Shown: positions 34,082-43,199 of the stretch, piece by piece
Position numbering within the stretch: the first letter of the stretch is position 1
How the letters are laid out: each line of letters starts with the position of its first letter
From: Achromobacter seleniivolatilans
Lineage (GTDB): Bacteria; Pseudomonadota; Gammaproteobacteria; Burkholderiales; Burkholderiaceae_B
Reading direction: 5' to 3'
Assembly: GCF_030864005.1 (NCBI RefSeq)
Contig: NZ_CP132976.1
Span: 1,922,001-1,986,000, forward strand
Length of the DNA stretch: 64,000 nt
Notes under the pieces: generated by a model
Seen by the model: only the letters and a program-made list of their open reading frames with translations
Database searches by the model: none
What the model was told of the DNA's origin: nothing
Translations under genes and position numbers: made by a program

Positions 34082-35113
34082 TCATTTCGGCGGCACTCGG
34101 CGCTCGATCCGCACCACGCCAGGGATGCCTTGTTTCACCTCGATCGGCAGACTGTCCGCCAAGGACGCCAGCGCGTCGTCGCCCGTCAGGGGGAACACCC
34201 CTGAAATGCGCAGGTCGGCCAAGGCTGCCTCGTCAAACCACAGCATCTCTCGGCGGTAGCGGGCCAGCTCGTCGAGCACGAGCGGCAAAGGCATATCGCG
34301 CACGTTCAAGCGTTGACGGCTCCATGCTTCGGCCGCCGCAGGATCGATGGCCGGGCCAGGCACGGCCGCTACCCGGGTCAGATAGGCCGACCCGCCCGCA
34401 CGCACGTCCCGGCACTGCGCGGCGAGTTCGTCACGCGGACAAACAGCCACCTCGGATTCAGTCACGTTCACGCGGGTGCCGTCTTGCATCAGTCTGACGG
34501 TATAGCGCGTGCCCTTGGCCGACGCCGTGCCGTCTCGCGTGGCCACCACAAAGGGCCGGCTCGCACCATCCTTGGCCACCACGACCAGGATTTCCCCCTG
34601 GCGCAGAGTGACGCGGCGTTCGGTGTCGGAATAATGGACGTCGATGGCGCTGTCGGTGTTCAGCACTATCCGGCTGTCGTCGTCCAGAACCACCACCCGC
34701 TGCTGGCCCACGCGCGTGGCGTAGTCCGCCAACAGCCAGGCTGGCGGCGCAACACGCCACGCCGCCCACAACAGCGGCATCAATACCAGCGCCGCCCAGA
34801 TCGCCTTGAATACTGGACTGCGGCGCCTGCTCAACGGCCCTGCCGCCTTCACGCCTGCGGCAACGGCACGGTTGACCAGCGTGCGCGCCTGGCCACCGGT
34901 AAGGCCCCCGGCCGGCTCGGCAAGCTCGCCCCAAAGGCTTTGCAGGTGTTTCCACGCCTGCTCGTGCTCCGGTGCAGCGTCGCGCCAGCGGCGACAGGCT
35001 TCGATGTCGGCGGCTACGGTGGCGCCGGACGACATCAGGCTCAACCAATGCGCGGCGCGTTCAAGTACCGCGCGGTTGGGCATTGCACCGGCCGAGGCCG
35101 CCTGCTTGTTCAT
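34082..35113 (-). CDS. FecR-type transmembrane anti-sigma regulator
   Basis: 343 residues. The N-terminus (about 1-90, AHWLSLMSSGATVAADIEAC and RWRDAAPEHEQAWKHL) is the cytosolic FecR N-domain, one transmembrane helix follows at about 104-124 (FKAIWAALVLMPLLWAAWRV), then the periplasmic FecR domain (RQGEILVVVAKDGASRPFVV, KGTRYTVRL). The C-terminus carries the STN-like receptor-contacting part. It relays receptor occupancy to the sigma factor at 35110. Overlaps fecI by ATGA-type four bases (35110-35113). Confidence 0.92.
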   Translation of the reverse strand: MNKQAASAGAMPNRAVLERAAHWLSLMSSGATVAADIEACRRWRDAAPEHEQAWKHLQSLWGELAEPAGGLTGGQARTLVNRAVAAGVKAAGPLSRRRSPVFKAIWAALVLMPLLWAAWRVAPPAWLLADYATRVGQQRVVVLDDDSRIVLNTDSAIDVHYSDTERRVTLRQGEILVVVAKDGASRPFVVATRDGTASAKGTRYTVRLMQDGTRVNVTESEVAVCPRDELAAQCRDVRAGGSAYLTRVAAVPGPAIDPAAAEAWSRQRLNVRDMPLPLVLDELARYRREMLWFDEAALADLRISGVFPLTGDDALASLADSLPIEVKQGIPGVVRIERRVPPK

Positions 35114-35637
35114 GCCGTGCGCTCCCCGGCAGATTCCGTCAGCACGTCATGGCACACCAGCAGCGCCCGAGCAATATATTGTTTGATAGCGCTGTCCGAC
35201 ACGCGTAGCACCGCAGCGATCTCCGGATGCGTCATCCCGTCGAAAGTACTCATCAAAAACGCCTGCCCCGCCTTGGCGGGCAAACGCTCGATGACCTCGG
35301 CCAGATGCCGCACAGTCTGCACGGCCGCTGCCACGGACTCCGCCGAAGGCGCGGTCCCGCCGCCGTGCTGCGCCGCGTAAATCTCCACGTAGGCCTGTTC
35401 GATCTCACGCCGCCGGCTGTCGTCGATGATCAGCCGGGTTGCGGTAGTAGTCAGTAAGGCGCGAGGCTCCAGAATCTGATCCAATCCGCCGCGCCGCAAC
35501 AGCCGCAGAAACGTCTCTTGCGCGATGTCTTCGGCGTTGAAGCGGCAACGCAACTTGCGTTGTAGCCACGTCCGCAGCCAAGGGTGCTGGGCGGCATAGA
35601 GACGTTGGAAAAAACTGAAGTGCTCGGAGGACGGCAT
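35110..35637 (-). CDS. ECF sigma factor, FecI-like
   Basis: 175 residues. Region 2 contains WLQRKLRCRFNAEDIAQETF and LLRRGG; region 4 contains DGMTHPEIAAVLRVSDSAIK followed by QYIARALL. This is the iron-starvation ECF group. It drives the receptor operon once FecR is released. A Fur-like site lies 32-50 bases upstream. Confidence 0.92.
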   Translation of the reverse strand: MPSSEHFSFFQRLYAAQHPWLRTWLQRKLRCRFNAEDIAQETFLRLLRRGGLDQILEPRALLTTTATRLIIDDSRRREIEQAYVEIYAAQHGGGTAPSAESVAAAVQTVRHLAEVIERLPAKAGQAFLMSTFDGMTHPEIAAVLRVSDSAIKQYIARALLVCHDVLTESAGERTA

Positions 35638-35668
35638 GGCCCGGGCGCGGCGTAAGCACGCATCAATT

Positions 35669-35687
35669 GATATTGAGAAACATTATT
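35669..35687 (-). promoter_or_regulatory. Fur-like box upstream of fecI
   Basis: Read on the minus strand, AATAATGTTTCTCAATATC matches 14 of 19 positions of GATAATGATAATCATTATC. It is 32 bases before the sigma-factor ATG, so iron-dependent repression is expected. Confidence 0.65.
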
Positions 35688-35789
35688 ATTATAAACACCA
35701 GGTTTCCCATATCGCCAATGCACCCGCCGCTCGCCTTCCTCAGCTCACGGTGAGTTAAACGCCCTTGCCGCCCGGACCAAGGGATTGAA

Positions 35790-35816
35790 GGCCTTAACGG
35801 CCTTAACGGCCTTGGC
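35790..35816. repeat. 9-bp tandem repeat, three copies
   Basis: GGCCTTAAC, GGCCTTAAC, GGCCTTGGC run head to tail at 35790-35816, in the 274-base gap between fecI and the LysR gene. No gene is seen there. The repeat may be a slipped-strand hotspot. Confidence 0.6.
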
Positions 35817-35911
35817 GTCCACGGTGCCGACTTTGTGGATATCGATGGCGCGCCGCGTGTTGCCGTCATGACTGCGCCCCTCGCTTGTCAATCCGAGATG
35901 GGTACCTGCAT

Positions 35912-36829
35912 TCAACCTGCTCTTGAGTCCAGCGGCGTCCTGGCCAGAAAGCGTTCAAAGGCCTCCAGGTACGCCACTTCCACCGTACTCAGTTTGCGTT
36001 GCTTGTGCCAGGTCAGGAACACATCGATCTCGGCAACTGACTCGGCAGGCGGCAAGCGCCGCAACTCACCGTTCGCGACATCCTGACGTATCAGGTGTTC
36101 CGGCAGGAAACTCAGGCCGATGCCCGCCACCACCATCCGCCGGACTTCTTCGATGTTGGGCGAGGTGCCCACGATCCTTCCGGTGAACCCCTGCTGGTCC
36201 CGAAAGATGGTCAACGGGGACAGCGTGTCGCCTATCTGGTCACTGGCGAAGCAGACAAAGTTCTGGTCCATCAGGTCTTCGATGCTGACGCGCTGCTTCA
36301 AAAACAGCGGATGGTGGCGTCCGCAGACCACCGCGTAGTGGTGGCGCAGAAACAGCCGGCGCTCTAGCGCTGCAACGGATTTGCGGCACAGGCAGATGCC
36401 CAGCGCAGGAACCCGTTTGGACAAAGCGTCCAGAATGGCGGCGCTTGGCAGCACGTCGATATGGAATTCGATCTTGGGATAACGCCGATGAAACTGCGCC
36501 AGAAAATCGTCGTAGGGCGGGCTTTGCACCTTGCTCATCACCATCAGCCGCAGGGTGCCCGCGATCTCGGCCTTGTCCTGAATGGCGGCGTTTTCGATGC
36601 GCGCCATCGTGCCGTACATGTCGCGCGCAATGGCGTAGATCTCGTCGCCCAAGCCAGTCAGCCTGAACTCGCCATTGCGCCGGTGCAGCACCATGCCGCC
36701 CACCGACTCCTCCAAGCGTTTCAAGGCCTGACTGACGGCGGGTTGGCTCAGATGCAGCGCTTGCGCGGCCCGGCCCACGCCGCGTTCCTGCACCACGAAC
36801 ATGAACGTGCGCAGCAGGTTCCAATCCAT
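35912..36829 (-). CDS. LysR-type transcriptional regulator
   Basis: 305 residues from the ATG at 36829 (MDWNLLRTFMFVVQERGVGR). Helix-turn-helix AAQALHLSQPAVSQALKRLE. Upstream frame is open to a GTG at 36955 with an ATG at 36904, but a LysR domain normally begins near the chosen start. Effector domain follows with IEFHIDVLPSAAILDALSKR. It lies directly downstream of the acetylpolyamine amidohydrolase gene on the same strand, so the pair may be co-transcribed and functionally tied to polyamine or amine catabolism. Confidence 0.85.
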   Translation of the reverse strand: MDWNLLRTFMFVVQERGVGRAAQALHLSQPAVSQALKRLEESVGGMVLHRRNGEFRLTGLGDEIYAIARDMYGTMARIENAAIQDKAEIAGTLRLMVMSKVQSPPYDDFLAQFHRRYPKIEFHIDVLPSAAILDALSKRVPALGICLCRKSVAALERRLFLRHHYAVVCGRHHPLFLKQRVSIEDLMDQNFVCFASDQIGDTLSPLTIFRDQQGFTGRIVGTSPNIEEVRRMVVAGIGLSFLPEHLIRQDVANGELRRLPPAESVAEIDVFLTWHKQRKLSTVEVAYLEAFERFLARTPLDSRAG

Positions 36830-36971
36830 GCGCTCGGGGGCAAGCGTCAGTGAAGTCGGCGTTCGGGCAGGCGGCTGGGGCATGGCGGGGCGGACGTGGT
36901 CCATACGGGATCGTTGCGGGGTCCAGATCAAGTCTGATTTGGACTCCGCCGCCACCGCCCTGCCCGAGAGG

Positions 36972-37991
36972 TCAGACGTTGGCCAGCCCCGTGAAAAAGC
37001 GAGATGCGTTGGATTCCAAACCTTCGATATAGTAGCCGCCCTCTTGGACGATCAAGGTTGGCGCGCGCAAGCCGGCTACCTCGCGGCCCAGACGTTCAAA
37101 GCCGTCCTCCGTGACGCTGACCATGGCTTGCGGGTCTTTTTCAAAGATGTCGAAGCCCAGCGACAACACGATGGCGTCCGGTTGGAACAGTTCAATGGCG
37201 CGGCGCGCCTGCGCCAACCGTTCAAAGAACACGGATTCGGGCGAACCATGGGGCATGGGCAGGTTGATGTTGTAGCCATAACCCTCGCCCACGCCGCGCT
37301 CGTCTTCAAAGCCCGCTACCACCGGGTAGAAGTTCTCAGGGTCTCCGTGGATAGACACGTAGAGCACGTCGCTGCGCTCATAGAAAATATCCTGGATACC
37401 CTGCCCGTGATGCATATCCGTATCCAGCACAGCCACGCGCGGAAATTTCGACGTCAGATGCTGCGCGGCAATTGCCGCATTGTTCAGATAACAGAACCCG
37501 CCCGCCGCGTCGCGGCGCGCGTGGTGGCCAGGCGGCCGGCAGATGGCATAGGCGTTGTGCTCGCCCGCCAATAGCGATTCGGCGCCAGCGATGGCGCACT
37601 GCGCGGACCAATATGCGGCCTGCCAAGTCTGCGGGCCCACTGGGCAACTGCCATCAGCCAGGTAGCGCCCGGCTTTGGCCAGCACGCCGCGCAGCGCGTT
37701 GGGCTCGCGCACGAACACGTTCGAGACGACTTCGCCGCCCCAATCGCCCGGCAGCTTCATCCAGTCTTCATGGGCGCTTTGCAGAAAACGCAGGTAGTCC
37801 AGCGTATGCACCGCCGACAGCGGGGCTGCGCCATGATCGGCAGGCGCCTGCACATCGAATCCCAGCTTGCGAGCGGCTTGCACCAGACCATCCAGGCGCG
37901 CCGGCACCTCTTGCGGCGTGCGCATCTTGCCCCGCGAAAAATAGGTCTGCGGATGATGCAGCTTCTGATCGTCGTGGAAAAAGGCCTTCAT
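36972..37991 (-). CDS. Acetylpolyamine amidohydrolase / class II histone-deacetylase family
   Basis: Zn2+ hydrolase, 339 residues. RPPGHHARRD places the catalytic His pair at 156/157, DTDMHHG gives zinc ligands Asp192 and His194, LSLGFDIF gives Asp281, and the active-site Tyr is in GGYYIEG. The short N-terminal MKAFFHDDQKLHHPQTYFSR and length match acetylpolyamine amidohydrolases (AphA-like) rather than acetoin-type AcuC. It would remove acetyl groups from acetylputrescine, acetylcadaverine or similar. The downstream LysR gene may regulate it. Confidence 0.88.
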   Translation of the reverse strand: MKAFFHDDQKLHHPQTYFSRGKMRTPQEVPARLDGLVQAARKLGFDVQAPADHGAAPLSAVHTLDYLRFLQSAHEDWMKLPGDWGGEVVSNVFVREPNALRGVLAKAGRYLADGSCPVGPQTWQAAYWSAQCAIAGAESLLAGEHNAYAICRPPGHHARRDAAGGFCYLNNAAIAAQHLTSKFPRVAVLDTDMHHGQGIQDIFYERSDVLYVSIHGDPENFYPVVAGFEDERGVGEGYGYNINLPMPHGSPESVFFERLAQARRAIELFQPDAIVLSLGFDIFEKDPQAMVSVTEDGFERLGREVAGLRAPTLIVQEGGYYIEGLESNASRFFTGLANV

Positions 37992-38165
37992 GCTTATTGA
38001 TCCTTCGGTGGGAAGCGCGCAGCGCGCTGGTCAGCATTGATGTCTGTCTGCCAGCAGTTATAGCCCTGGCCCCGCCAAAAGAAAAATTCTTAATGCTTAT
38101 CTTCCAGATTACTTCTACTTATGAGTGAAAACCCTTGAACTTAAAGGACATAAGACCGTTCGTAG

Positions 38166-38606
38166 TCATCCCTGCACTTGCCCACTCATGCGCTGCAACC
38201 ACGCAGGACGCGGCGCGGCGTCCAGCCAGTTCTTCACAATCAAGCCCAGTTCGGTATCCCCCGATATCCGCAAGCGACGTTGAAAGAACAAGGTGTCTGC
38301 GTCTGTCTCGGCCCGCATCAACGCCAGGAAGTCCGACAATTTTGCGCCCAGTTCCAGCTCGGAAGGCGCGCTGTTCCACGCAGGCCGGAACGCGCCATCG
38401 CGCACCGCGAAGCTGCTGCGCAGCCCCAGGTCTTCGATCGTGATGGCGAAGCTGCGGCCGTCGAGTTCTGGCGGCGGCGACAACCACTTCAAGCGGCGCG
38501 CAACCTCCAGGCCAGCCACAAAGTGCAGGGACACAAACGGCGTGGGCAGACGCCGGCCCAGCTTTGCGAGCAACGCCGGCGGGTTCAGATTCAGGCTGAC
38601 GCTCAT
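38166..38606 (-). CDS. ubiT: Accessory protein of O2-independent ubiquinone synthesis (SCP2 domain)
   Basis: 146 residues, an SCP2 lipid-binding domain ([60 protein letters not shown]). In E. coli, UbiT binds polyprenyl intermediates and works with UbiU and UbiV under anaerobiosis. The ATG overlaps the ubiV stop by four bases (38603-38606), which confirms the operon. A longer overlapping frame (38119-38898) is a shadow. Confidence 0.9.
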   Translation of the reverse strand: MSVSLNLNPPALLAKLGRRLPTPFVSLHFVAGLEVARRLKWLSPPPELDGRSFAITIEDLGLRSSFAVRDGAFRPAWNSAPSELELGAKLSDFLALMRAETDADTLFFQRRLRISGDTELGLIVKNWLDAAPRPAWLQRMSGQVQG

Positions 38607-39496
38607 GCCACGGCCTCAAGCAGTTCGATACCTGACTGGCCGTAGTAGTAGCCATTGCAACGGCCGATGCCAACGGGCGGCGCCACGGCTGCGGGCTTGC
38701 CGCCAACGCGCGCCACCGCAAGCGCGGCAATGGCTTCCAGCGTGCCAGCAGACTGCGGGCTGACGCGCAACACATCGGCCCCCAGCCGGGCCAGCTCCGG
38801 CGCCTGAGCCAGCAGATCCAGACAGGCGGCCGATTGCACCTGAATGCCATTGATGCCGAGAAACTCGCGGGATTCCCGGGTGCGCATGTCCAGACCATCT
38901 GGATGCTCGATGCAGCGAAAGCCGCAATCGTCCTTCTTCAACCGGAAGTGCCGGGCGGTAAAGCAACGCGCCGAAAACGCCAGCGCCATCCTGCCCCACA
39001 CCATGACTTCTGCCTGCAAACCTGGCGGGCGTTCCGCCAGCAGGCGTCCCAGCGTCTTGCCGTCCATTTCCAGCGGCGCGACAAATCGCGTTGCGCCGCG
39101 GCTGGCCAGCCATTGCAGCGTGCCGCCGTGATAGGCATTGATGTGCGGGCCGGCCACAAAGGCGCGACCCCCAAGGTGACGGACGGCGCCCAGCTCACCG
39201 GCTTCCACCATGAAGTCGTCCTGAGCGCACAACTTTTTCAACGCGTGCGCCTCGGCGCCGGTTTCAATCAAGGTGCGTCCGGATAGCACCACGGTCTTGC
39301 CTGCGGCGCGCAGATCGCGGGCAAGATCCAGCCAATCGTCCGCGCGCAATTCATGCCGGCGGCTACAGACCGTCTCGCCCACGTAGATAATGTCGGCTGC
39401 GCTTTCCGCCAATTCGGCATAGAAATCAATGGTGTGTTGACGAGGCCAGTAATACAGCAGCGGGCCGACGGAAATCTGGAATGACTGCGGTTTCAT
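38603..39496 (-). CDS. ubiV: Anaerobic ubiquinone hydroxylation protein, U32 family
   Basis: 297 residues from the ATG at 39496, whose ATGA overlaps the ubiU stop; an ATG at 39502 is the alternative and the open frame from 39796 is not used. Four cluster cysteines fit E. coli UbiV: one in [13 protein letters not shown] and three in [20 protein letters not shown]. With UbiU it forms a [4Fe-4S] heterodimer that hydroxylates ubiquinone precursors without O2, using prephenate as the hydroxyl donor (established in E. coli). Confidence 0.92.
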   Translation of the reverse strand: MKPQSFQISVGPLLYYWPRQHTIDFYAELAESAADIIYVGETVCSRRHELRADDWLDLARDLRAAGKTVVLSGRTLIETGAEAHALKKLCAQDDFMVEAGELGAVRHLGGRAFVAGPHINAYHGGTLQWLASRGATRFVAPLEMDGKTLGRLLAERPPGLQAEVMVWGRMALAFSARCFTARHFRLKKDDCGFRCIEHPDGLDMRTRESREFLGINGIQVQSAACLDLLAQAPELARLGADVLRVSPQSAGTLEAIAALAVARVGGKPAAVAPPVGIGRCNGYYYGQSGIELLEAVA

Positions 39497-40488
39497 TTCC
39501 ATGGACGTTCGAATGCGCCTTGCGTGACTTGGGACCCTTCGGAATGGCGCGCCAGCAAGGCATTCCACTCGGGGCGGGGAGAAAACCGGGAGGCGTCCGC
39601 GTGCGCGCTGTCCAGCGCGGCGCGCAAGGTGGACACCACTTGCGTGACATAGGCCGGGCTGCGCTGGCGGCCTTCGATCTTGATGGCGGACACACCCATC
39701 GCCGCCAGTTGCGGCAACAGCCCGATGGCGTTCAGACTGGTGGGTTCTTCCAGGGCGTGGTCGGCCTGCCCATCGACCTCGAAGCGGCCTTTGCACAGCG
39801 TGGGATACGCCGCGGGCTCGCCGGGTTCGTAGCGGTCAATCAAAATGCCGGACAGGCGCGCATCCATGCGGCCGTTCTCTTCCACCCAACGCACCGCGTG
39901 GGCGGGCGAACAGACGCCCTTGTTGTTGGGAGAATCGCCCGTGGCGTACGACGACAACAGACAACGCCCTTCGGCCATGACGCACAGGCTGCCAAAGCCG
40001 AAGACTTCAACCTCTACGCTCACATTCGCACAGATGCGCGCGATCTCGGCCAGCGTCAGCACGCGCGGCAGCACCACGCGGCGAATGCCGAACTGCTCCT
40101 TCATCAGTTCGATGGCGTCGGCGTGGGTGGCTGACCCTTGCACCGACAGATGCAGACGCAGATCGGGATAGCGGTCGCTGGCGTAGGCCAAGAGGCCGGG
40201 GTCGGCCATGATCACGGCGTCGGCGCCCAGATCATGCGCGGCGTCCACCGCGGCGTGCCATTCCTCTGCCCTGCCCGCCTGCACAAACGTGTTGATCGCG
40301 AACAGCACCTGACGCTTGCGCCGGTGCGCCAGTTCCACGCCTGCGCGGATATCGCTTTCGGTGAAATTGAGCCCGGCGAAGTTGCGGGCGTTGGTGGCGT
40401 TCTTGAGGCCGAGGTAGACGGTATCAGCGCCCGCCTCGATCGCGGCTTTCAACGCGGCCAGACTGCCGGCCGGGGCCACGAGCTCCAT
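39493..40488 (-). CDS. ubiU: Anaerobic ubiquinone hydroxylation protein, U32 family
   Basis: 331 residues from the ATG at 40488, where [20 protein letters not shown] aligns with the start of E. coli UbiU; the upstream ATG at 40509 adds seven residues. Cluster cysteines lie in [25 protein letters not shown] and YPTLCKGRF, as in the [4Fe-4S] protein of E. coli. [20 protein letters not shown] is the U32 signature. First gene of ubiUVT. An FNR-like site with a well placed -10 lies just upstream, which fits anaerobic induction and the nearby nitrate reductase cluster. Confidence 0.93.
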   Translation of the reverse strand: MELVAPAGSLAALKAAIEAGADTVYLGLKNATNARNFAGLNFTESDIRAGVELAHRRKRQVLFAINTFVQAGRAEEWHAAVDAAHDLGADAVIMADPGLLAYASDRYPDLRLHLSVQGSATHADAIELMKEQFGIRRVVLPRVLTLAEIARICANVSVEVEVFGFGSLCVMAEGRCLLSSYATGDSPNNKGVCSPAHAVRWVEENGRMDARLSGILIDRYEPGEPAAYPTLCKGRFEVDGQADHALEEPTSLNAIGLLPQLAAMGVSAIKIEGRQRSPAYVTQVVSTLRAALDSAHADASRFSPRPEWNALLARHSEGSQVTQGAFERPWK

Positions 40489-40516
40489 GGGAGTGGTTCG
40501 AGTATCCATGCCGGCC

Positions 40517-40558
40517 AGTCTAGGGGCCGGCAGGTGTCTGAGCTTTGTCGCAGATCAA
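40517..40558 (-). promoter_or_regulatory. FNR/Anr-type promoter of ubiUVT
   Basis: On the minus strand TTGATCTGCGACAA (40558-40545) keeps the TTGAT half of TTGAT-N4-ATCAA and has two mismatches in the other. TAGACT (40522-40517) sits where a -10 element belongs if the box is centred at -41.5, giving a start near 40510. Confidence 0.65.
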
Positions 40559-40586
40559 ACGGGGTAGCGCATCTGCTGCAGAAGAA

Positions 40587-40628
40587 GCGGCCCTGCCACA
40601 CAATCATGTTGTTGTGTGGCAGGGCCGC
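40587..40628 (-). terminator. Terminator of the FecI-FecR-receptor operon
   Basis: A perfect 17-bp stem (40587-40603 with 40612-40628) closes an 8-nt loop, 12 bases past the receptor stop. On the minus strand TTCTTC follows. It insulates the ubiUVT promoter from the upstream receptor transcript. Confidence 0.85.
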
Positions 40629-40639
40629 CCTTACCGTGA

Positions 40640-43030
40640 TCAGAAATCCACGGTCGCCGACAGCAGCACCGAACGCGGAGCGCCGATGGTCAGGCCATTG
40701 GATGACGCGGAAGCCCAATAGGCCTTGTTGAAGACATTTTCCACCGTGGCGCGCAACGTGACCGGCGTATTGCCTGCGCGAAACGCATAACGCGCGCCCA
40801 GGTCGACGCGAGTCCAGCTGGGGATTTCCTGCCGGTTCGCGCCATCCAGATATTGCGAGGTAGTGCGTAGCGCTCGCGCCGACACCGTCAGGCCCGCCAG
40901 AAATGGGGTGTCCCATTCCACACCCACGTTCATGCTGTACCGCGGCGTGCCGGGCGCGACGTTGCCTTCGGTCAGCGCATTGCCTGTTTTGGTCAGCCGG
41001 CCGTCCAGATACATCACGCCTGCCAGCACGCGCAGATTGGTGACGGGTTCTCCGAACACATTGAACTCCAGACCCCGATTTCGCTGCAGGCCATCAACGG
41101 CATAAATACCGGTGGCCGGGTCCGTCAACCCGCTGGGACGGCGGATCTGGAACGCGCTCAACGTCGCCCCCACGTCGCCGTATTCAACCTTCACGCCCAC
41201 TTCAACCTGCTCAGACTTTACCGGCGCAAACACCTCATTGGCGTTGACTGCGGTAAGCGGCGCAGTCGGCCCTTCGCTCAAGCCTTCGATGTAGTTGGCG
41301 TACACCGACACATGCTGCGACGGCTTGACCAACAGCGCAATTGCCGGCGTGACCTTGCGTTTGTCGTAGCGGCTGGTGCGATTGCCGTCTTCGTCATATT
41401 GGTCGGTGATGACGCGCTGCGACCGGCCGCCCACGGTCAGTTGCACCCGCTCGTCCCACGCGGACAACGTGTCCGCAAGCGCGATACTGGTCAAGCGCGA
41501 TTCGCCGGACTTGGGAATGTCGGAGCTCAGGCCCGCCAACGATGGCGCGGACGTGTTGAGCGGGGAATAAATGTTGGACCGGACTGGCGCAAAGTCATAG
41601 ATCAGATTGCCAAACGTCTTCTCGAACTGCGTGGCGCTCAACGACACCGCATGCGAAACCGCACCCGTTGAAAAGCGGGTCCGCGCGCCGATTTCGCCTG
41701 TTCGGACTTCTTCATCGCGCAGAAAATAGCTGGGACTGCCCGAGAAATTGCCCGCGGCGTCGCGCGCCGTGACATTCAGGCGCAAGAACTTGTAATCGCC
41801 CTGCCGTGCGCCGAACGCGCCGTAGACCATCGTGCGGTCGGTTATGTCGTGCTCGGCGCGCAATGCGATGTAGCTGTCGCGGGAATTGGCATACGTCCAG
41901 TCGGGCGCATATCCCCGGTCCACGCGGGCGGCGTCCGGCACCGGCACGCCCGCTGCGACACCCACACGTTCCTGCGGCGCGTCGACCTTACGGTCCTGAT
42001 AGCCAATATCGGCAGACAACCGCGTGCGCTCGCCCCGGTAATCCATGCCCAACGTCATCAAGCCGCGATTCAGGTGCTGCGATCCCGCCCCCGTGTCGCC
42101 GCCCTTGTACGCGCCGTTGATACGGATGCCCAGTTCGCCTTTGTCTCCAAAGCGCTGGCCCAGGTCGACATGGGCTCCCGCTACGTCATGGGTGCCATAA
42201 CTGGCCGTGACCTGCCGCGTGGGGGTGTCCCCTGCCCGCTTGGGCACGACATTGATCGCGCCGCCCACCCCGCCGGAGGGCGCCATGCCGTTAAGCAATG
42301 CGTTCGGGCCTTTCAGCACTTCGACCCGTTCCAGGCTTTCCACGGCCAGCGCATAGGTCGGCAACACGCTGTACAAGCCATTGAGCGCGATATCGCTGTT
42401 CAGGACGGGAAAGCCCCGAATGGAAAATTGGTCAAACCGGCTGGTCTTGGGATTGGTGTTCTGCACCGACGCGTCGTTGGACACCACGTCGGCCACACTT
42501 TGCGCTTGTTGCTGCTGCATCAGCGCGCTGGTGAAGGACGTGACGGAAAACGGAGTGTCCATGATGCTTTTTTCGCCCAGCATGCCTATGCTTGCGCCGC
42601 TGGCCACTTGATTGCCGGCAAACGCGGGCATCAGCCCGCCCGAATAGGCGGCAGTGACCGTCACGGCTTCCAGCTGTGCGACGGGTGCGGAGGATGAAGC
42701 GGACAGGGTGTATTCGTTGCTGCCCGCGCGCACTGCACTCAGGCCTGATCCCGCCAGCAACGCGGCAAAGCCGGCCGCCACCGTGTAGCTGCCGTTCAAG
42801 CCAGGCGACTGCATCCCCTGCACCATGGCCCCCGGAAACGACAGCCGCACGTCGGCCTGAGTGGCGAACTGCGCCAGCGCCGAGCCCAACTGGCCCGCCC
42901 CAATGCGATAGTCGCGCGCCACGGACTGAGCGGCGGGTTCTTGAGCCTGCGCCGCTGTGCCGACGGGCAGCAAAACCGAAAAGCAAAGCACCGCGGCCGC
43001 TCGGACCGGAGAAGAACTGGAATGGGACAT
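40640..43030 (-). CDS. TonB-dependent siderophore receptor with STN signalling domain
   Basis: 796 residues from the ATG at 43030 (MSHSSSSPVRAAAVLCFSVL), which starts a clean signal peptide; the longer frame from 43291 would bury it and overlap fecR. The STN domain (YRIGAGQLGSALAQFATQAD to SNEYTL), plug (IMDTPFSVTSFTSALMQQQQ) and barrel are complete, ending in LLSATVDF. Third gene of a FecI-FecR system at 43200-44653 and followed by a strong terminator. The siderophore is unknown. SPGLNGSYTV in the STN domain mirrors the first Fec-type receptor. Confidence 0.93.
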   Translation of the reverse strand: MSHSSSSPVRAAAVLCFSVLLPVGTAAQAQEPAAQSVARDYRIGAGQLGSALAQFATQADVRLSFPGAMVQGMQSPGLNGSYTVAAGFAALLAGSGLSAVRAGSNEYTLSASSSAPVAQLEAVTVTAAYSGGLMPAFAGNQVASGASIGMLGEKSIMDTPFSVTSFTSALMQQQQAQSVADVVSNDASVQNTNPKTSRFDQFSIRGFPVLNSDIALNGLYSVLPTYALAVESLERVEVLKGPNALLNGMAPSGGVGGAINVVPKRAGDTPTRQVTASYGTHDVAGAHVDLGQRFGDKGELGIRINGAYKGGDTGAGSQHLNRGLMTLGMDYRGERTRLSADIGYQDRKVDAPQERVGVAAGVPVPDAARVDRGYAPDWTYANSRDSYIALRAEHDITDRTMVYGAFGARQGDYKFLRLNVTARDAAGNFSGSPSYFLRDEEVRTGEIGARTRFSTGAVSHAVSLSATQFEKTFGNLIYDFAPVRSNIYSPLNTSAPSLAGLSSDIPKSGESRLTSIALADTLSAWDERVQLTVGGRSQRVITDQYDEDGNRTSRYDKRKVTPAIALLVKPSQHVSVYANYIEGLSEGPTAPLTAVNANEVFAPVKSEQVEVGVKVEYGDVGATLSAFQIRRPSGLTDPATGIYAVDGLQRNRGLEFNVFGEPVTNLRVLAGVMYLDGRLTKTGNALTEGNVAPGTPRYSMNVGVEWDTPFLAGLTVSARALRTTSQYLDGANRQEIPSWTRVDLGARYAFRAGNTPVTLRATVENVFNKAYWASASSNGLTIGAPRSVLLSATVDF

Positions 43031-43199
43031 GAAGACGTACCGCGAGATAGGAGTTTTCGGGGACCCGATACGGGTCGCAGCGCGGCCTGATCCCATCACG
43101 GTTTCAAGGCCTCTATCCAGTACACCGGGCGACGCTGAAAAAGATGCCATCGCGCCTGCCGTGCGACGCGTGCAAGCAGGCGCGGCGCCCGCCGCCCGG

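Noticed and set aside
38119..38898. 259-residue minus-strand frame over ubiT and ubiV
   Set aside because: Different frame from both genes, which overlap by ATGA and have clear families.
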